NCBI GenBank assembly: GCA_002751075.1
Contig: NAOQ01000293.1
Span: forward strand, 59,369-70,258
DNA: 10,890 nt
Direction: 5' to 3'
Source: Ichthyophonus hoferi
Taxonomy: Eukaryota; Opisthokonta; Ichthyosporea; Ichthyophonida; Ichthyophonidae
In this document: positions 6,746 to 10,890 of the stretch, piece by piece
Position numbering within the stretch: the first letter of the stretch is position 1
How the letters are laid out: each line of letters starts with the position of its first letter
Notes under the pieces: model-generated
What the model was told of the DNA's origin: nothing
What the model saw: the letters and a program-made list of their open reading frames with translations, nothing else
The model's database searches: none
Position numbers and translations under genes: made by a program

Positions 6746-9645
6746 GTTTAAATATCATTTTTTATATACATCATTTATGTTATATATAATATTTATATGA
6801 CATGTTCTCTTTATTGTATTTTCCTCTCTATGCCCTCTGTAGTTTTTTTATTTGTATAATATCATTAACAGCTGTATAGCCCTTACTTACTATTTATGTG
6901 TTGTGTATGTCTTTTATGGTGGCTGTCTGCTATTTGTATAATATCTATACAGTACCTATATGTAGCTTATGTAGTTTTTCAAAACTTGGCCTGTTACATT
7001 TATTTACCTTGCTGTGCTATGATTTATATTTCCTACAATATCGGGGTATTAGTTTTCTTATATTGTTTCCTGTGACTTTTGCGTATTATTATATTATTAT
7101 ATATATGTGTACTCACCTAAATAATGTTGATATATTTATAATTAATCATTAATATATTAAAACGAATTATTATTGATATTTGTTGTGACTTCTACTATGT
7201 TAATATTACATACATACTAGATGCAATAAATATATTAACACTCAATCTAACATTGCATTATAATACAATATGGCCGACTATATATATATAGGTATAGGTA
7301 TAGGTATGTATAGGTATAGGAATAAGTATATATATAGGTACATGTAGATATGCAGTACAGTTAACACACGGCCAGTTCTACATCTATCCATTTTATAATC
7401 AATCATGATATTGCATGATATTGTTTAATATTGTACACATCAACGTTCTAATTAGCGGTGGGTCAGGGATACATCAACGGCAGCTGGGTTGACGCCCAAT
7501 CAGGGAAGACCTTTGATGTCATCAGCCCGATCGACCAAAAGGTAATGGCGCAAGTTCCAGACATGGGATTGGTCGATACCCAAAAGGCCATTGCTGCTGC
7601 CAAGGCTGCATTTCCAGCTTGGAGGAGAAAAACGAATAAAGTATGTAAGTATGAAGGAGAAGGGGAAAGGGTTTAGAGGTAGAATATGGGTAGGAGTTCT
7701 ATTTGTATGTTTATGTATAGTATTATAGTATGTCGAATAGGTACAGTATGGTTGTTAGTTGTGTATTTATGTTAAGGTATGTTTCATAAGGAAGAGAGGG
7801 TGTATTATATCTATATATATAATTATAGTTATAAGCAACATAGCGCATAAATTGTTCAAGAGAAATACCTAGTAATATAGTCTTGGTGGCCCTCCCATAT
7901 TAATAAACAAAACTAGGAAGAGATGTAAATTAAAATAAATAACAATTGATAAACTATAGTATATATATTTATGTGTGGTTAGGCTGTGTGGTTATAGGGG
8001 CGGTATGAAAGGATGGGTGTGATATCTGTGTTATATAATGAAAATGGTTGAAATGCATGATATGACCTTAGCCATTAAGGTTATTGGCCATTGGTCAATA
8101 TTCAGGTACAGGAATGATCTAAGATACAAAGCAATTGTATTTATATGGCTAATTAAAACAGTAGCCTTTTTTCTGTTTAATTAATTAAACCGGTTAGTGA
8201 CCATAGCATGAAAGACTGTATGCGTTCTAATTGTATTATCAGGGAAGGATGGTATGTGATTAGGTGGCTATTTTTAATATTAACAATATTAGTGGAATTG
8301 GTAGGAAAAGGCTAACATCACTTAGCGATGGTAAAAGGAAAGAGAAGTGTGTATATGTAAGGTATACCTTTATTATTAATAGTCATTGTTAATGGTATTA
8401 AATGATTACAGCTATATACGGAAACATCTAAATTAATTAAAAAAAAACAAAAAAAACAGTATATATATAATAAACTCTAAATTGATTGTATCACATGTGA
8501 TTTTAATTAATAATTAATATAAGTTTTATATTGGTGGTATTACTGCATTAGAGCAAAAAGATTTCAAGTTAACTAATAATGAAAATGGTAGTACAAATAT
8601 ATGTTATTTATGGTGTTAAATATGTCAAATGGAGATAACGCTTCTGTTGTTAAGTGTCCCAAATATGGCTATAATCAGATATGTAGGAGCAAACGCAAGG
8701 ATAGGATATTGCAGGAATGTATTTGTTTATTATTGCAATAGTTAACTATTAATTAATTAAAAAAATTATGCCAATCTCAATCAATTATTTTAAATTAATA
8801 TAACCTTTTATGGTAGCAAATACAAGCTTATCTATTGGAAGGGGTGGTGGGTGTATTCCTTCTATGTATGGGCAAGCAATGACTATATATCACACCCAAT
8901 GGAATCATATGACATGACATTAATAGTGCGCTCTTGACCAACCAGGAAAGGTCTATACTACTGCGCCATTGGAACAATACCATTCTAGAGCATCAAGAGC
9001 AATTAGCCGAACTGGTTGCCATGGAGATGGGTAAACCATTGGCTGAGGCCAGAGGGGAGGTAGTATACGCAGCTAACTTTGTAGAATGGTTTGCTGAAGA
9101 GGCCAAGGTATGTGATGTGATTGGTTGTTGTTTGCATTAAAATTTAAACATTTAGGTTGATTGGTATGGTATGTATTGGTGGGTCGAATAGAAATGTAAT
9201 ATTCCAATAGCAGGAAGTGGTTAAAAAGATAAGTAGTATAAACAGTAAGGATTGTATAATAATATATGTGTATGTATATATATGTCTTATGAGTCAACAG
9301 AGTAATATCCAATACCCTCTTTAGTTATTAGCTGTTTTTTATGTTTTTCGAAGTAATTGTTTCAAGATGGAAAAACTAACAACATGCGGATAATTGAACA
9401 ATGATATATGTATATGTTACTATCAACACGTCACTTCTTCATAGTTGCTTGTGCAAATAGACACATAGATGTATGTCTATATACTTACATTCTCTCTCCT
9501 TCCCTCTCCCTTAGAGAATATACGGTGACATCATCCCTGGCCCAGCCCCAGGCAAACGTATACATGTTACTAAACAACCAATAGGAGTGTGTGCTCTGAT
9601 TACTCCAGTAAGCCTCTGAGCCCCTGTACTCTATCTCTACCTACC

Positions 9646-9703
<58 letters not shown>

Positions 9704-10559
9704 AAAGCAGTAATTATATTATATCCGTTGTAAATCGCTTATATTATTTACCAAGTTAACTTAATATAGACTACATTGATATAATAAAATAAAATATAGT
9801 ATAATATAACTAACCACAAGCCATACTAAACATACACCTATTAATATCTTAATACTGTACTAATATACATTGTAGTGGAACTTTCCTATAGGGATGGGAG
9901 CGCGTAAGATAGCCCCAGCTCTAGCGGCGGGCTGTACAGTAATACTTAAACCATCCGAGGAGGCCCCGCTGTGTAGTCTTTATATGGCTGCCTTAGCTGG
10001 TACAGTTAGGGTGGGGGTAGAGTAGGATAATGTAGTAGTAGGTGGTAGTAGACAGAGGTAGCATAGGGTAATATTGGGGATGGTCTCATGGAATGGTAGT
10101 AATAATATAATGTAATAGTGGTAGTAATAATATAATATGGCAGCACTGATTAGCCCCTACTCTATTCTCTCTACCCTTAATCTAACCCTGTATTCTTCCC
10201 TCTTTCTCTTCACTCTTTGTTTCATTTTCGTCCTATATACCTTTATTATTCCTATTCATTTCTATTTTCTCCCTTTCTCTTCCTCTCTTTCTCTCTCTCT
10301 CTCCCTCTCTCCCTCTCTCTCTCTACAGAGAAATCTGGCATCCCCCCGGGTGTAATCAACGTAGTGACTGGATCCCGTGATTCGTCACAAGAAATTGGGT
10401 TAGAACTGACCACTAATACGGACGTAGCCAAGGTATCGTTCACAGGGTCTACCAAGGTAGGGAAGATCTTATTAAAACAAGGAGCCTCTACCCTAAAGCG
10501 GGTCACCTTGGAGCTAGGCGGAAATGCACCCTTTATAGTGTGTGATGATGCCGACCTTG
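6625..10559 (+). CDS. ALDH5A1: Succinate-semialdehyde dehydrogenase, mitochondrial (ALDH5A1 type), exons 1-6, 3' end outside window
   Basis: Exons 6625-6745, 7456-7640, 8946-9107, 9515-9607, 9876-9999, 10329-10559, all phase-consistent. Visible product is about 306 residues, against roughly 490-535 for the family. Residues 1-40 form an Arg/Ser-rich presequence without acidic residues. Then come the ALDH N-terminal segment ([20 protein letters not shown]), [34 protein letters not shown] and [18 protein letters not shown] gives the oxyanion Asn (N189), KPSE (212-215) binds NAD ribose, FTGSTKVG is the nucleotide loop, and ELGG gives the general-base Glu (E290). R197 sits eight residues after N189, as does the succinate-semialdehyde-binding Arg213 of human SSADH. 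Known role: succinate semialdehyde + NAD(P)+ to succinate, last step of the GABA shunt in mitochondria. The catalytic and redox Cys lie beyond the window. An in-frame TAA one codon before GCA-ATG supports the start. Confidence 0.94.
6746..7455 (+). other. SSADH intron 1
   Basis: A 710-nt very AT-rich intron (GTTTAA to AATTAG). It contains a GGTATA repeat at 7279-7340. An 84-codon open stretch at 6898-7152 has the composition of translated AT-rich DNA and no recognisable motif. Confidence 0.7.
7279..7340. repeat. (TA)n-(GGTATA)n repeat
   Basis: A short AT run followed by five or six imperfect GGTATA units, in SSADH intron 1. Confidence 0.8.
7456..7640 (+). CDS. ALDH5A1: SSADH exon 2: N-terminal ALDH segment
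   Basis: Acceptor CTAATTAG, donor AAA|GTATGTAAG. Encodes residues 42-102, from [16 protein letters not shown] to [12 protein letters not shown]. The YINGxW and F.W....K patterns are typical of the NAD-binding region of ALDH5. Confidence 0.92.
7641..8945 (+). other. SSADH intron 2
   Basis: The longest intron seen (1,305 nt; GTATGT to ACCAG). It is AT-rich with several TTAATTAA clusters (8175-8190, 8433, 8505, 8748). Unlike the other introns it has no long microsatellite. No coding exon, tRNA or snoRNA was recognised. Confidence 0.7.
8946..9107 (+). CDS. ALDH5A1: SSADH exon 3
   Basis: A phase-0 exon between GACCAACCAG and AAG|GTATGTGA, residues 103-156. [22 protein letters not shown] and [10 protein letters not shown] match the SSADH ERS.LLRKW, .E.GKPL.EA.GE and F.EWF.EEA.R blocks nearly residue for residue. 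Confidence 0.95.
9108..9514 (+). other. SSADH intron 3
   Basis: A 407-nt intron from GTATGT to CCCTTAG with a clear TC-rich tract (9490-9511). Several ATTGGT motifs occur near its start. Nothing coding was seen. Confidence 0.8.
9515..9607 (+). CDS. ALDH5A1: SSADH exon 4
   Basis: Acceptor CCCTCTCCCTTAG, donor CCA|GTAAGC. Residues 157-187: [18 protein letters not shown], then [13 protein letters not shown], equal to the ALDH5 R.YGD.I........L..KQPIGV.A.ITP block. The intron separates ITP from WNFP. Confidence 0.95.
9645..9703. repeat. (TATC)n microsatellite
   Basis: About 15 units of CTAT with one TTTA interruption, in SSADH intron 4 (9608-9875). Confidence 0.92.
9876..9999 (+). CDS. ALDH5A1: SSADH exon 5: WNFP and KPSE motifs
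   Basis: Acceptor ACATTGTAG, donor CTG|GTACAG. Residues 188-228: [20 protein letters not shown], then [21 protein letters not shown]. Contains the oxyanion Asn (N189), substrate Arg (R197) and the cofactor Lys and Glu of KPSE. Confidence 0.95.
10000..10328 (+). other. SSADH intron 5
   Basis: A 329-nt intron (GTACAG to CTACAG) with a GTAGTAGGTGG-like stretch near 10032-10060 and the TC tract at its 3' end. Confidence 0.8.
10265..10327 (+). repeat. (TC)n tract forming the intron 5 polypyrimidine tract
   Basis: More than 60 nt of almost pure pyrimidine (TCTC/CCTC units) ending at the CTACAG acceptor of exon 6. Confidence 0.88.
10329..10559 (+). CDS. ALDH5A1: SSADH exon 6: nucleotide loop and general-base Glu
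   Basis: Acceptor CTCTCTCTACAG after a TC microsatellite. Residues 230-305: [33 protein letters not shown], then [20 protein letters not shown]. FTGSTxxG and [11 protein letters not shown] are ALDH signatures. The donor is CTTG|GTGGGT; a second (GG|GTATAT, four bases on) changes phase and cannot be excluded without exon 7. Confidence 0.93.
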
Positions 10560-10890
10560 GTGGGTATATCGATATATATATATTATAGCGGTGTATATCT
10601 ATATGCAATTCTGTTCTTTTTTCTTTTCTGTGTCCAATTTGTACTGCTCTATTATATATATAGGTATATAGGCAAGGATTGGTGTGCCTGTTATTTGTGT
10701 ATTACTATTACAGCTATATTACTATTAGGTTATATGATAGCTCCCTCCCTCTCTCCCTCTCTCTCTCTCTACCTCTCCTGTACTTTATCCTACCTCCTAC
10801 CTCATACCTTATACTTTACTTACTTACCTACCTCTTGTTATTCTTATAGTATCTCATTATCACAGTAGTTGTCCCTCCCTCCCTCCCTCC
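10560..10890 (+). other. SSADH intron 6 (partial)
   Basis: Begins GTGGGT and contains TC-rich runs at 10739-10770 and a (TCCC)n run from 10873 that continues past the window edge. The expected next exon (the block with the catalytic Cys) was not found, so it should lie downstream. Confidence 0.65.

Noticed and set aside
6898-7152. 84-codon hydrophobic open frame on the plus strand
   Set aside because: It lies in SSADH intron 1, has AT-driven composition (Tyr, Ile, Leu, Phe) and shows no motif.
10217-10588. 123-codon open frame giving SSADH exon 6 an N-terminal Ser/Leu-rich extension
   Set aside because: The extension is the translated TC tract of the intron; the CTACAG acceptor and the match to the ALDH family mark the true exon start.
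1-10890. Transposable or virus-derived elements
   Set aside because: No reverse transcriptase, transposase, capsid-like or integrase motif, and no terminal repeats with target duplications, were seen on either strand.
1-10890. tRNA, rRNA or snoRNA genes in introns and intergenic DNA
   Set aside because: No cloverleaf with A/B boxes, no rRNA-like stretch and no clear paired C/D boxes were found by reading; a covariance-model scan was not possible.

Overview
This is AT-rich eukaryotic nuclear DNA (roughly one third G+C by eye) with two spliced protein genes arranged head to head. Both run off the window at their 3' ends. The short exons, GT-AG introns of about 180-1300 nt, pyrimidine-rich acceptors and heavy microsatellite load point to an intron-rich eukaryote, probably a protist or early-branching opisthokont-type lineage. 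The sequence alone does not fix the species. All exons read through in the standard genetic code. No prokaryotic, viral or transposon-coding features were recognised.

Left half, minus strand (516-5579): an armadillo-repeat protein of the importin-alpha superfamily, assembled here from 13 exons (about 349 codons; the C-terminus is outside the window). It starts with a basic IBB-like segment and then shows the ARM ladder motifs WCVTN, WALGN, FALSN, WFLTY and LRVMGN. Details of the N-terminus and repeats look more like the divergent TMCO6 / plant IMPA9 branch than classical importin-alpha. Exons are very small (26-183 nt), and several junctions fall next to ladder motifs.

Middle (5580-6624): about 1 kb between the two start codons, presumably a shared divergent promoter. 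It has CCAAT boxes on the ARM-gene side, a perfect CRE palindrome in the middle, and a doubled TATAAA element followed by a pyrimidine tract on the right side.

Right half, plus strand (6625-10559 and beyond): mitochondrial succinate-semialdehyde dehydrogenase (ALDH5A1 type). Six exons encode a presequence and about 306 residues up to just past the general-base glutamate. The catalytic cysteine lies beyond the window. The enzyme would oxidise succinate semialdehyde to succinate in the GABA shunt. No functional link between the two genes is evident apart from the shared promoter region.

The rest is intron. The introns carry an unusual range of tandem repeats: an 8-bp TATAATAG array of about 36 units, a 91-93 bp tandem duplication, a 26-bp repeat, TGTA, TATC, GGTATA, GAAA, TA and TC tracts. 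CCAAT/ATTGG pentamers are also over-represented throughout. I found no convincing new system. The most interesting points are the divergent importin-like protein, its micro-exon structure, the bidirectional promoter, and the use of TC microsatellites as splice polypyrimidine tracts.
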